Below are positions 1 through 8,424 of a stretch of 64,000 bases of DNA, piece by piece. The stretch comes from Stenotrophomonas pavanii (lineage in GTDB: Bacteria; Pseudomonadota; Gammaproteobacteria; Xanthomonadales; Xanthomonadaceae): contig NZ_FNFQ01000011.1 of assembly GCF_900101175.1 (NCBI RefSeq), positions 114,736 through 178,735 on the forward strand, given 5' to 3'. The notes beneath the pieces are model-generated. The model ran no database searches, was not told where the DNA came from, and worked only from the letters and a program-made list of their open reading frames with translations. Position numbers and translations under genes: made by a program. The stretch's first letter is position 1; the number at the start of each line of letters is the position of its first letter.

Positions 1-323
1 TGGCGGCCATGGACCATGCGATGCACGCAGAGCATGCACAGCACGCGATGGAAGGGCACCACGACCATCACGCGATGGCGATGCCGCACGGCGGGGCCAC
101 GAAGAAGCCGCCCGCCGACCCACACGCCGATCATGAGATGGGCGTGGACTGCGATTACTGCCTGATCGCTGCACGTCTGATCACCCTGCTGGTGGCGGCC
201 GTGCTGCTGTTGGCGCCGATGGCACCGGTGTGCCGCGCACTGCGCGGCGCGGTGCGGGCGTTGCCGCAACGGATCAGCGGCACATTGGGCGCGCGTGGAC
301 CGCCGGCACTGATGGCTGCCTGA
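1..323 (+). CDS. DUF2946-like small His-rich membrane protein (5' end outside window)
   Basis: The frame is open to the left edge, so the true start is probably outside; the first visible ATG is at 9. The visible N-terminal half is very rich in His and Met (for example HHDHHAMAMPH), which suggests a metal-binding segment. It is followed by DCDYCLIAARL, with two Cys three residues apart, then one hydrophobic segment (LITLLVAAVLLLAPM) and a basic tail. This composition fits the DUF2946 family, often found beside TonB-dependent copper or siderophore receptors; here a TonB receptor follows on the same strand. A metal-related role, possibly copper, is inference from composition and neighbours. The family call is moderately sure, the function unproven. 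Confidence 0.6.
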   Translation, partial: AAMDHAMHAEHAQHAMEGHHDHHAMAMPHGGATKKPPADPHADHEMGVDCDYCLIAARLITLLVAAVLLLAPMAPVCRALRGAVRALPQRISGTLGARGPPALMAA

Positions 324-358
324 GCCGCACGCGCGCTGCATTGAACGTTCTTCCATGA

Positions 359-382
359 GGTTGCCGGCTACGGCCGGTGCCC
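359..382. repeat. Degenerate SMAG/REP-like palindrome
   Basis: The sequence reads GGTTGCCGGC, then TAC, then GGCCGGTGCC, a worn form of the GCCGGCC-centred palindromes found intact at 18179, 29641, 35511, 38406 and 56278. It lies in the 130-bp gap before the TonB receptor. Confidence 0.45.
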
Positions 383-452
383 GCACGCGCGTGTCTGTCC
401 CTTTCTGATTGCTGCCCTGCCATTGCGGGGTGGCCTTGCATGCCGTGAAAAA

Positions 453-2591
453 ATGAAAACGAACCCCAACCCCGCGTGCCTGCGCCGGGCGACGCTGCCT
501 GTCCTGTGCGCGCTGCTCCTGCATGCTGCGCCCCTGCTTGCCGCCGACGCGGCACCCCCGACCACGCTGGATACCGTGCGGGTGGTCGACACCCGCAGCG
601 GCGAGCTGTCCTCCACTGCCAGCGCAGGCTCTGCATTGGGCCTGAGCGTGCTGCAGACACCGGCCAGCCTGACGGTCATTTCGCGCGAGCAGCTGGAGCA
701 GCGCGGCGACAGTAACCTCAACGATGCGATCAGCCGGGCGGGTGCGATCAGTGCCATGCCGCATCCGGGCAATGGCCTGAGTGCGCTGTCCAGCCGCGGC
801 TTCACCGACGGTGCCTCGGTGATGCGGCTGTACGATGGGCTGCGCCAGTACGGCGGCGTGGGCATCACGTTCCCGTTCGATACCTGGTCGATCGAGCGCA
901 TCGAAGTGCTGCGCGGCCCGGCCTCGGTGATCCATGGCGACGGTGCGATCGGCGGCGTGATCAACATCGTGCCGAAGAAGCCCTCGCGTGGTGCCATCGA
1001 AAATGAGATCAGCGTGACCGTGGGCAGCGAGGACACCGCGCGCCTGGGTTTCGGCAGTGGTGGCGCGCTGACGCCCGAGCTGGCCTACCGGCTGGATCTG
1101 AGTGGCAACTACAGCGGTGGCTGGGTTGATCGTGGGCGCAACAATGACGCGACGTTCTCCGGTGCATTGCTGTGGCAGCCGCGTGCGGACCTGCAGCTGA
1201 CGCTCACCCATGCGCAGGGCTACCAGCAACCGATGCGCTCCTTCGGCACGCCGCTGGTCGAGGGCCGCCAGCTGGAGGCGCTGCGCCACCGCAACTACAA
1301 CGTGGACGACAGCGAGATCCGCTTCCGCGACCGCTGGACCCAGCTCGATGCGCTGTGGACGCCGAACGCGAACGTGGAATGGCGCACGCGCGTCTACCAG
1401 ATCGACAGCCAGCGCGATTGGCGCAATGCCGAGGCCTATGTGTACAACCGCGGTACCGGTTTGATCGATCGCTCGGGCAATACCGAGATCACCCACAATC
1501 AGGACCAGACCGGGCTGACCTCGACGCTGCGCGTGCAGGGCCATGTGGGCGGTTGGGCGAACGGCTTCGCGGTGGGCCTGGATGCCAACCGCGCGCACTT
1601 CAAGCACACCAACAACACCTATGCCGGCAGCTCGGGCCCGGTCGATCCGTTCGATCCGGTGCCGGGCCAGTTCGCGAGCGCCGCGCCGAACCTGCCGCGC
1701 TATCGTAACCGTGCCGAGCAGTACGCGCTGTTCGTGGAGGACCGGCTGGCGCTGAGCGAGCGCTGGTCGGTGCTGGGTGGCCTGCGCCACGACCGCGCGC
1801 GCATTGATCGCACCGATTTGATCAGCGGCCAGAACGCGTTCTCGAAGACCTACAGCAGCACCGGCTGGCGTGCGGGTACGGTATTCGCGCTGCAGCCGAC
1901 GCTGAGCCTGTATGCGCAGTATTCGCAGGCGGCAGACCCGGTCAGTGGCCTGCTGATGATCAGCCCGGCCAACGGTGCCTTCGACCTGGCCAAGGGGCGG
2001 CAGATCGAGGTGGGCCTGAAGCAGGCCTTCGACGGCGGCGAGTGGACGCTGGCGGCGTACCGCATCCGCAAGACCGGGCTGCTCAGCCGCGATCCGCTGG
2101 TACCGGATCGCCGGGTGCAGGTGGGCGCGCTGACCTCGCGCGGTGTTGAAGCGTCGTTGAGCTGGAACGTCGCGCCGCACTGGTCGCTCGATGCCAATGC
2201 GACGGTGCTGAAGGCCGAGTTCGAGGACTTCCTGGAATCCACGGGTTCGCCGGCGGTGCTGGTGTCGCGCGACGGCAACGTGCCGCCGAACGTGGCCGAG
2301 CGCCTGGCCAGTATGTGGTTGAGCTGGCAGTTCGCACCGGATTGGAGTGCGGCGGGGGGCGTGCGTTACGTCGGCAAGCGCTACGCCGACAACGCCAATA
2401 CGCTGGAACTGCCCGGCTACAGCACCACCGACCTGGCACTGACCTGGCAGGCGGCACCGCGCACGCAGCTGTCCGCGCGGCTGTTCAACGTGTTCGACAA
2501 GGCGTACTACGCTACCGCGTACTACACCAGCACGCAGTGGCTGCTGGGTGCGGACCGGCGCGTCGAATTCACCGTCGACCATGGCTTCTGA
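453..2591 (+). CDS. TonB-dependent outer-membrane receptor (siderophore/metal uptake)
   Basis: This is a 712-residue outer-membrane gated channel. ATG 453 is chosen over the in-frame TTG at 423 because it begins a clean signal peptide (MKTNPNP..., hydrophobic core VLCALLLHAAPLLA, cleavage near LAADAA). A plug domain follows at about residues 45-160, including SLTVISREQL, the region around SSRGF, and VLRGPASVIHGDGAIGGVINIV. The rest is a 22-strand-type barrel ending in the aromatic terminus VDHGF. The length is normal for siderophore receptors. A PepSY membrane protein starts 12 bp downstream, a pairing usual in iron-siderophore uptake. The His-rich DUF2946 protein upstream makes copper an alternative substrate. 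I see no sequence feature that fixes the ligand. Confidence 0.9.
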   Translation: MKTNPNPACLRRATLPVLCALLLHAAPLLAADAAPPTTLDTVRVVDTRSGELSSTASAGSALGLSVLQTPASLTVISREQLEQRGDSNLNDAISRAGAISAMPHPGNGLSALSSRGFTDGASVMRLYDGLRQYGGVGITFPFDTWSIERIEVLRGPASVIHGDGAIGGVINIVPKKPSRGAIENEISVTVGSEDTARLGFGSGGALTPELAYRLDLSGNYSGGWVDRGRNNDATFSGALLWQPRADLQLTLTHAQGYQQPMRSFGTPLVEGRQLEALRHRNYNVDDSEIRFRDRWTQLDALWTPNANVEWRTRVYQIDSQRDWRNAEAYVYNRGTGLIDRSGNTEITHNQDQTGLTSTLRVQGHVGGWANGFAVGLDANRAHFKHTNNTYAGSSGPVDPFDPVPGQFASAAPNLPRYRNRAEQYALFVEDRLALSERWSVLGGLRHDRARIDRTDLISGQNAFSKTYSSTGWRAGTVFALQPTLSLYAQYSQAADPVSGLLMISPANGAFDLAKGRQIEVGLKQAFDGGEWTLAAYRIRKTGLLSRDPLVPDRRVQVGALTSRGVEASLSWNVAPHWSLDANATVLKAEFEDFLESTGSPAVLVSRDGNVPPNVAERLASMWLSWQFAPDWSAAGGVRYVGKRYADNANTLELPGYSTTDLALTWQAAPRTQLSARLFNVFDKAYYATAYYTSTQWLLGADRRVEFTVDHGF

Positions 2592-2602
2592 GGACGCTGG
2601 CG

Positions 2603-4108
2603 ATGACGTTGCGATCCACCGCCAAGCGCTGGACCTACCTGGTGCATCGCTGGCTGGGCATCGGCGGATGCCTGCTGATGCTGCTGTGGTTCGTCAGCGG
2701 CATGGTCATGCTGTTCATCGGATATCCGAAGCTGACACCTGGCGAACGGATGGCGGCGTTGCCGTTGCTGGGTGATGCCCGCGACCTGCAGGGGCTGTCG
2801 ACACTGCCTGCGGCTGTGCAGGCCGAGCCGGAGGCTGTGGCGTTGACCACACTGCGTGGAGCGCCTGCCTATGTGGTGCGCAGTGGCAGCAATGTGGGCG
2901 CCTGGTCTGCCGTGACCGGCCAGGCCCTGCTGCCGGTGTCGGCACAGCGCGCTGAAGCATCCGCTGCACAGTTCGCGGGCGGGCAGGCCTTCGTGGGTGC
3001 GATGCGCGTGAACGAGGACCGTTGGACGCATTCGCGCGCGCTGGACGTGCATCGACCGCTGTATCGCGTCGAGGTGGGCGGCGCGCAGCCGGGTGACCTG
3101 TATGTGTCCTCGCGTACTGGCGAAGTGGTGCTGGACGCCCCGCATGTGCAGCAGCGCTGGAACTATGTGGGCGCTTGGCTGCACTGGTTGTACTTCCTGC
3201 GCATGCAGTCGGTGGACCCGGTGTGGACGTGGGGGGTGATCGTGCTGTCCGCGCTGTGCACGGTGGCGGCGATCAGCGGCATCGTGGTGGGCGTATGGCG
3301 CTGGCGTTTCCGTGGGCACTATCGTTCCGGTGCGAAGACGCCGTACGTCGAGCCGTGGATGCGCTGGCACCACCTGCTTGGCCTGATGGCGTCCGCCTTC
3401 GTGTTCACCTGGATCTTCAGCGGGCTGATGTCGATGAACCCATTGGGTGTCTTCAGCAGTACGGGTGAAGCGATCGATGTTGAGCACTACCGTGGCGGCG
3501 CGGTGGCGGTGGATGGTGCGCTGGGTGATCCTGCGAAGCTTCTGGCGATGGCCGAAGCTGCGCGCTTCCAGCCGGTGGAGATCCAGTGGCGACGGATCGG
3601 TGGTGAGCTGTTCGCGGTGTTGCTGGACGGGCGGGGTGATACGCGCATCGTGTCCGGCGGCAATGGGCACCTGCATGTCGCACGGTGGCTGCCGACCGCG
3701 TGGTTGCAGCAGAGGGTACGTGCGCTGTCCGCTGCACCCATGCAGGGTTTCGTGGTGCAGCATGCAGCGGATGCGTACTTCTACGCGCGTGCGCCCGAGG
3801 CCATGAATGGTGCAGCGGTACGTCGCTTCCCGGTGGCAGTGGTGGATTTCGGTGATGCCGAGGCGACACGCGTCTATCTCGATCTGGCGACCGGCGATCC
3901 GTTGCTGGCGATGGGGCATCGTGAGCGGGTGGGGCGCTGGCTGTTCTACTTCCTGCATAGCTGGGACCTGCCGGCGATGCTGCGCCAGGAAGGTGCGCGG
4001 CTGGCGGTGTTGCTGCTGCTGAGCGCTGCCGGCACCGCGTTGTGTGCCACGGCGACAGTGATCGGCTATCGGCGATTGCGGATGAAGCTGCGGCGCAGGC
4101 GGCGCTGA
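2603..4108 (+). CDS. PepSY-associated transmembrane protein
   Basis: This 501-residue inner-membrane protein probably acts with the receptor just upstream, for instance in handling the imported siderophore or metal. ATG 2603 gives MTLRSTAKRWTYLVHRWLGIGGC, the usual N-terminal helix with the HRWLG signature. Further hydrophobic segments lie near residues 205-225 (VIVLSALCTVAAISGIVVGVW), near 255-275 after the second WMRWHHLLGL motif, and at the C-terminus (LAVLLLLSAAGTALCATATVIG). Periplasmic PepSY-like loops lie between them. The tail is very basic (RRLRMKLRRRRR). An earlier in-frame start would run into the receptor gene and is rejected. The family assignment is firm; the exact chemistry (ferric reduction or another) is unknown. 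Confidence 0.85.
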   Translation: MTLRSTAKRWTYLVHRWLGIGGCLLMLLWFVSGMVMLFIGYPKLTPGERMAALPLLGDARDLQGLSTLPAAVQAEPEAVALTTLRGAPAYVVRSGSNVGAWSAVTGQALLPVSAQRAEASAAQFAGGQAFVGAMRVNEDRWTHSRALDVHRPLYRVEVGGAQPGDLYVSSRTGEVVLDAPHVQQRWNYVGAWLHWLYFLRMQSVDPVWTWGVIVLSALCTVAAISGIVVGVWRWRFRGHYRSGAKTPYVEPWMRWHHLLGLMASAFVFTWIFSGLMSMNPLGVFSSTGEAIDVEHYRGGAVAVDGALGDPAKLLAMAEAARFQPVEIQWRRIGGELFAVLLDGRGDTRIVSGGNGHLHVARWLPTAWLQQRVRALSAAPMQGFVVQHAADAYFYARAPEAMNGAAVRRFPVAVVDFGDAEATRVYLDLATGDPLLAMGHRERVGRWLFYFLHSWDLPAMLRQEGARLAVLLLLSAAGTALCATATVIGYRRLRMKLRRRRR

Positions 4109-4117
4109 TGCCCTGGG

Positions 4118-5251
4118 CTACACCCGCAGCCAACGCGTGGACATCGCCACCAGCAACAAGGCCGTGGCTACGCCGACGAACGCGGCGATCAGGCCGAAGT
4201 GGTTGGCGGCAAAACCGATCAGCGCCGGTCCGGCAAGGATGCCGGCAAAGCCCAGCGTGGAAACGGCAGTGATGGCCAGCGCGCCGGGCATGCGGGTCTG
4301 GTGGCCGGCCAGCGAGAACAGTGCGGGTGCGATGTTGGCGCAGCCGAGGCCGACCAGCACATAGCCGAGCAGTGATGCCTGCCACGGCGTGACCAGGGTC
4401 AGCACCAGCACGCCCGCGGCGGCAAGCAACGCGCCGAACACGATCGCGTGCTGGCGGCCTACGCGTGCCACCAGTGCATCACCGAACAGGCGCGCGACGG
4501 TCATGGTCAGGGTGAAGGTCACATAGCCGATGCCGGCGAGGCTGGCATCGACGCGGCGCACGTCGCTGAGAAACACCGCGCTCCAGTCGAGCATCGCACC
4601 TTCGCCGAGGAACGCGACGAACGCCAGTACGCCGATGAACAGCACGATGCCGTGTGGCAGGGCCAGCATCGGTGTGTCGTGCGGCATCCGTTCGCTGTGC
4701 CAGTACGACGCCGACAGCAGCATCACCAGCAGCATGGCGCCAACGCCGATCAGCACGGACGCCAAGGGAGGCAGGTGAGCAGACAGCAGCACGGTCATGG
4801 TGGCCGCGCCGAGGAAGCCGCCGATGCTGAAGAACGCATGGAAGCCGGACATCATCACGCGCCGTGCGTCGCGCTCGACGATGACGGCCTGTACGTTCAT
4901 CGTGCAGTCCATTGCACCCACGGCGGCACCGAACGCGAACAGCACCAGGCCCAGCGTCCAGGTCGAACCGGCCAGCGCCAGGCCGGGCACGGTCAGGCAG
5001 ATCAGCAGGCTGCTGGCCACCATCACCCGCCGGCAACCGAGGCGCGCGGCCAGCACGCCGGACAACGGCATCGCCAGCAGCGAACCGACACCGAGGCAGA
5101 GCAGCACCAGCCCCAGCGTGGCGTCGTTGATCCCGGTGCGTGCCTTGGCGAACGGCACCAGCGTGGCCCACAGCGCGGTGGCGAAGCCTGGAATGAAGAA
5201 CGCAGCGCGGGTCGCGTGCTGTTCGGCACGCGCGCGGTTGGCAAGGGACAT
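4118..5251 (-). CDS. smtcrA: MFS transporter of the SmQnrR regulon (SmtcrA type)
   Basis: This 377-residue major-facilitator protein has about 12 hydrophobic segments and resembles E. coli YbjJ in its N-terminal pattern (FFIPGFATALWATLVPFAKARTG). It is second in a two-gene unit: the DeoR regulator ends 11 bp upstream of its start. From the S. maltophilia literature as I recall it, the DeoR repressor SmQnrR controls both smqnr and a neighbouring MFS gene named smtcrA, linked to raised drug tolerance; the arrangement here is the same. The symbol therefore rests on synteny and family, not on an alignment. The substrate range cannot be read from the sequence. Confidence 0.75.
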   Translation of the reverse strand: MSLANRARAEQHATRAAFFIPGFATALWATLVPFAKARTGINDATLGLVLLCLGVGSLLAMPLSGVLAARLGCRRVMVASSLLICLTVPGLALAGSTWTLGLVLFAFGAAVGAMDCTMNVQAVIVERDARRVMMSGFHAFFSIGGFLGAATMTVLLSAHLPPLASVLIGVGAMLLVMLLSASYWHSERMPHDTPMLALPHGIVLFIGVLAFVAFLGEGAMLDWSAVFLSDVRRVDASLAGIGYVTFTLTMTVARLFGDALVARVGRQHAIVFGALLAAAGVLVLTLVTPWQASLLGYVLVGLGCANIAPALFSLAGHQTRMPGALAITAVSTLGFAGILAGPALIGFAANHFGLIAAFVGVATALLLVAMSTRWLRV

Positions 5252-5262
5252 GAGCGGTACGG

Positions 5263-6039
5263 TCAGGGGGGAGTGGGGTGCACCGCGATGCCGGCGGCGC
5301 GGAAGCGTGCCGCCAATGCGGGCGGCGCGGTGGTGGTCAGCACCAGGTCGTCGATCTCGTCCAGGCTGGCGATCTGCCAGTGGCCGCGGGCACCGAGCTT
5401 TTCAGTAGTGGCGGCGACGATCACGCGGCTGCTGCACGCGACCATCGCGCGCTTCAGGGTGGCTTCTTCCGCATCCATTGCCCACACGCCGGTGTCGCCG
5501 TCCACCGCGCAGGGGCCGGGCAGGTACACGTCGGCACGCAGGCGCTGCACCTGGGCCAGTGCTTCGGCACCGACCGCGCCGCCACCACTGGCCAGGCGGC
5601 CGCCGATCAGCTGCACCGAGGTGCCATCAAGCAGGCTGGCGGCGGTGGCGATCTGTGGCGCATTGGTGATCACCGTCAGGCCGAGGGCGGCCGGCAACTG
5701 CTGGGCGATCACCAGGTTGGTTGAACCGGCATCGAGCAGTACGACCTGGCCGGGTTGCAGCAATGCGCAGACGCGGGCGGCCAGCTCGGCCTTGTCGCCG
5801 CGGTCACGGGTCAGCCGCTCGCGCAGCGGGCGTTCCTTGGGCGGCGGCAGCACGGCGCCGCCGTAGACACGCTGGCACAGGCCCTGTGCGGCCAGTTCGC
5901 GCAGGTCGCGGCGGATCGAATCTTCGGAGACGGCATAGCGGCGCGCCAGCTCGGCGGCGACCACGCGGCCCTGCTGGCGCAGTTCCTCCAGGATCTGCCG
6001 GGTGCGCTGGGCGGGGAGAGGGCTGGGATCGGAGCTCAT
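5263..6039 (-). CDS. smqnrR: DeoR-family repressor SmQnrR
   Basis: A DeoR-type regulator of 258 residues. The N-terminal winged HTH reads VVAAELARRYAVSEDSIRRDLREL, followed by the family hallmark LCQRVYGGAVL. The C-terminal sugar-phosphate-sensing domain follows (LLDAGSTNLVIAQQLP, ITNAPQIA, LIGGRLASGGGAVGAEAL). ATG 6039 is preferred to the in-frame start at 6054, because the latter would put its first codons inside the operator-like repeats at 6050-6083. It is cotranscribed with the MFS gene and divergent from smqnr, 158 bp away. Its known role in S. maltophilia is repression of smqnr and the pump gene; the repeats suggest it also represses itself. Confidence 0.85.
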   Translation of the reverse strand: MSSDPSPLPAQRTRQILEELRQQGRVVAAELARRYAVSEDSIRRDLRELAAQGLCQRVYGGAVLPPPKERPLRERLTRDRGDKAELAARVCALLQPGQVVLLDAGSTNLVIAQQLPAALGLTVITNAPQIATAASLLDGTSVQLIGGRLASGGGAVGAEALAQVQRLRADVYLPGPCAVDGDTGVWAMDAEEATLKRAMVACSSRVIVAATTEKLGARGHWQIASLDEIDDLVLTTTAPPALAARFRAAGIAVHPTPP

Positions 6040-6049
6040 GCTGCAAGTC

Positions 6050-6083
6050 TGCACGTTCGTGCATCAACGTGCAATAACGTGCA
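6050..6083. promoter_or_regulatory. Putative SmQnrR operator: three CGTGCA repeats at 10-bp spacing plus an inverted half
   Basis: CGTGCA occurs at 6058-6063, 6068-6073 and 6078-6083, exactly one helical turn apart. An inverted TGCACG at 6050-6055 forms a palindrome with the first repeat. The cluster begins 11 bp upstream of the regulator's chosen start and lies in the smqnrR/smqnr divergent region. Direct repeats at helical spacing suit an oligomeric DeoR-family repressor. The binding itself is inference. Confidence 0.6.
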
Positions 6084-6197
6084 TTTGACCGGTGTGGACA
6101 CAGGTCAACTGGACTGCCGGTGAATTGGCCGCGGCCGTGTCTGTGGATCGCCCCCGCGGCCCGGCATCATGGCGTGGCGTTTGGCAAGGAATCCACG

Positions 6198-6845
6198 ATG
6201 TCCCCCACCGTTCACCGCAAGCTGCGCATCGGCGCGGACCAGTACACCGGCCAGAAAGTGGTCGACCAGCAGTTCCACGAGTGCGATTTTTCAGGCGTGG
6301 ACCTGACCGCCACCGAGTTCATCAACTGCAGCTTCTACGACGCCGACAGTCGCAGCGGCTGCCGTTTCAACGGCGCTACGTTGAAGGAAGCCAGCTTCCG
6401 CAGCTGCGACATCAGCATGTGCCACTTCAATTTCATCAAGGCACTGGGCCTGGAGATCAGCGAGTGCCGTGCGCAGGGCGCGGATTTCAGCAACGCCAGC
6501 TTCATGAACCAGATCACCACGCGCAGCTGGTTCTGCAGCGCGTTCATCAAGAAGTCGAACCTGCGCTATGCCAATTTCTCGCGGGTCACGCTGGAGAAAT
6601 GCGAACTGTGGGAGAACCGCTGGGACGGTGCGAACGTCAGCGGCGCCAGCTTCGCCGGCTCGGACCTGTCCGGCGGCCAGTTCGAGGGCATCGACTGGAA
6701 CAGCGCCAACTTCACCGGCTGCAACCTGACCAACTCCGAGCTGGGCGAGCTGGACCTGCGCAGCACCAACCTGCGCGGCGCCACACTGGACGTGCAGCAG
6801 GTGGCGCTGTTGATGCAGCGCATCGGCATCACCGTGGTGCCGTAG
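6198..6845 (+). CDS. smqnr: Chromosomal Qnr-type pentapeptide-repeat protein (SmQnr)
   Basis: This 215-residue protein is built almost wholly of pentapeptide repeats of the A(D/N)LxX kind, for example CDFSGVDLTATEF, ANVSGASFAGSDLSGGQF and SANFTGCNLTNSELGELDL. It ends in the short hydrophobic cap VALLMQRIGITVVP. Such proteins fold as a right-handed quadrilateral beta-helix that mimics B-DNA and protects gyrase and topoisomerase IV from quinolones. ATG 6198 is used because the frame upstream is not pentapeptide. The length and the divergent DeoR regulator match SmQnr of S. maltophilia, which is intrinsic rather than acquired. The allele number cannot be assigned by eye. Confidence 0.9.
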   Translation: MSPTVHRKLRIGADQYTGQKVVDQQFHECDFSGVDLTATEFINCSFYDADSRSGCRFNGATLKEASFRSCDISMCHFNFIKALGLEISECRAQGADFSNASFMNQITTRSWFCSAFIKKSNLRYANFSRVTLEKCELWENRWDGANVSGASFAGSDLSGGQFEGIDWNSANFTGCNLTNSELGELDLRSTNLRGATLDVQQVALLMQRIGITVVP

Positions 6846-6848
6846 GCA

Positions 6849-7523
6849 TCACCCGGCGCACGCCACCCAGCCCTTGAAGCTGAAGCCTGCATAGAACAGC
6901 TCCACATCGTCGAAGCCGGCCTCCTGCAGCAGCGCCACTTCCTGTTCGGGGGCCAGCAGCGGCAGCCGCTCGGCAATGGCGTCGATCGCGCGCCGTGCAT
7001 CGGCGTGGTCAACGCCGGAGGCTTCGGCGAACGCGGCGTAGCGCTGCAACCAGCGCAGCTTGCCGGCCGGATCCTGCGGCACGCTGTGGTGGGCCACCAC
7101 CAGCGGTGCGCCGGGCTGCAGGCGCCTGTGCAGCTCGCGCAGCGTGTGCAGGCGCTGCGCGGCGTCGAGGAAGTGCAGGGTCAGCAGGCAGCTGGCACCA
7201 TCGAAACGCACGTCTGGGGCATCGTCGATGTAGCCTTCCAGCAACTGCACGCGCGACATCAGCGGGCCCAGTGTCTGCTCGGCCAGGGCCAGCATCGGTG
7301 CAGCCGGGTCCACGCCCAGCAGCTGCCAGCCCGGCTGCGCCTCGGCAAAAGCCTTCAGCTCCAGCCCGCCACCGGCGCCCAGCACCAGCACGCGTCCCTG
7401 CGCAGGAACGTGTTCGGCCAGCAGCAGGCGACTCATCTGCTGCAACGCGAGGAAGCCGGGCACCTGGCGCAGCGGTGCTTCGGCATAGCGGGCTACCGCC
7501 TGCGGATCGGAGAACGTGGACAT
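6849..7523 (-). CDS. Class I SAM-dependent methyltransferase
   Basis: A 224-residue Rossmann-fold methyltransferase. Motif I is VLVLGAGGGLEL at about residues 46-56, the acidic end of strand 2 is LLGVDPAAPM near residue 68, and the motif IV region is FDGASCLLTLHFL. Start 7523 (MSTFSDPQAVARY) is chosen over a longer frame whose first 25 residues are low-complexity basic sequence. Its 3' end lies 3 bp from the convergent smqnr stop. The substrate is unknown. The general pattern resembles small-molecule or tRNA-modification methyltransferases that begin with a short helix and ARY motif. Confidence 0.75.
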   Translation of the reverse strand: MSTFSDPQAVARYAEAPLRQVPGFLALQQMSRLLLAEHVPAQGRVLVLGAGGGLELKAFAEAQPGWQLLGVDPAAPMLALAEQTLGPLMSRVQLLEGYIDDAPDVRFDGASCLLTLHFLDAAQRLHTLRELHRRLQPGAPLVVAHHSVPQDPAGKLRWLQRYAAFAEASGVDHADARRAIDAIAERLPLLAPEQEVALLQEAGFDDVELFYAGFSFKGWVACAG

Positions 7524-7610
7524 GCGCGGATTCCTGCGGCGGAGGACATACCACTGTAGCGCGGTGCGCAAGGGGCATTGCGCGCCGCCGCCGCACAAGC
7601 AGGGCAGGAC

Positions 7611-8309
7611 TCAGGCCGCCGCGGCCTCAAGCACGTCTTCCAGCCGCACCTCGCCGAGGAAGCCACCGCTGCTGGTAGCCGGCCGCTGTGCTTCGATGGC
7701 GTGGGCGAACTGCACGCCAGCGTCGTCCTGCAGGCGCTCGAACAGCTGCTGCACCCTGGGGAACTCGCGACGGTCGACCACCTGGTGGTAATCGTTCCAG
7801 CGCGCGATGCCGGCGAAGTAGGCGTCGGCGAAGCTGCGCTGCTCGCCCAGCAGCCACGGGCCTGTGCCGATCATCTGCTCCAGCGCCTGATGGGCGTGGC
7901 GCACCTTGGTGGTGCCATAGGCACGCAGCGCCTCGCCGTCATCGCCCTCGTCGTGTTCCAGCGCATGCCAGAGCGGGGCGTAGGCACCGAAGAAGCTGGT
8001 GTTGAGATAGGCCAGCCGGTGGTTGAGGCGATCAAAGCCGGGCGTGCCCTGTGCGAAGCCCAGGCCCTGCGCGATGCCCTTCGCGGCCAGGTGGTTGAGG
8101 ATGGCCAGGCTCTCGCTGAGCAGTTCGCCCTGCGCGGTGCGCAGGGTCGGGGTTTCACCCAGTGGATTGAGGCGACGGTAGTCTTCGCTCTGCACCTGGC
8201 CGGGCATGTCGATGCGGCACAGGTGATACGGCTGGCGTAGCCATTCCAGGGCGACGATGGAGCCGAACGAGCAGCCCGAGGGCACGCCGTAGAAGAGGAT
8301 CGGGGTCAT
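7611..8309 (-). CDS. Glutathione S-transferase family protein
   Basis: A 232-residue GST-fold protein. The N-terminal thioredoxin-like domain begins MTPILFYGVPSGCSFGSIVALEWL; the cis-proline segment is GETPTLRTAQGELLSESLAILNHL, where ES is the glutathione gamma-glutamyl contact. The all-alpha domain follows (WLLGEQRSFADAYFAGIARW). It is divergent from a LysR regulator with a perfect palindrome between them, so that LysR is the likely controller. The start at 8309 is the first that keeps the domain intact. GSTs of this type detoxify electrophiles; the true substrate is not visible. Confidence 0.8.
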   Translation of the reverse strand: MTPILFYGVPSGCSFGSIVALEWLRQPYHLCRIDMPGQVQSEDYRRLNPLGETPTLRTAQGELLSESLAILNHLAAKGIAQGLGFAQGTPGFDRLNHRLAYLNTSFFGAYAPLWHALEHDEGDDGEALRAYGTTKVRHAHQALEQMIGTGPWLLGEQRSFADAYFAGIARWNDYHQVVDRREFPRVQQLFERLQDDAGVQFAHAIEAQRPATSSGGFLGEVRLEDVLEAAAA

Positions 8310-8401
8310 GGCAGGTTTCCGGTTCAAGCCGCGATGCGGCGGGTGAGGAAAGCGTGCCTGCGTGGACATTGCCCCGGAAGCCGTACGAATGGCATCCTGA
8401 A

Positions 8402-8417
8402 GTCCACATCTGTGGAC
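8402..8417. promoter_or_regulatory. Perfect palindrome GTCCACA-TC-TGTGGAC, candidate LysR operator
   Basis: The two 7-bp arms match perfectly and end 7 bp before the LysR ATG at 8425. A further half site, GTGGACA, lies at 8362-8368 in the same divergent region. The site overlaps the ribosome-binding and transcription-start zone, which fits autorepression. The binding partner is inferred from position only. Confidence 0.5.
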
Positions 8418-8424
8418 GTTGCGC

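Noticed and set aside
2522..3958. Long open frame on the minus strand opposite the PepSY gene
   Set aside because: It is rich in His, Gln and Arg, has no domain, and mirrors a well-supported gene; GC-rich codon bias opens such frames.
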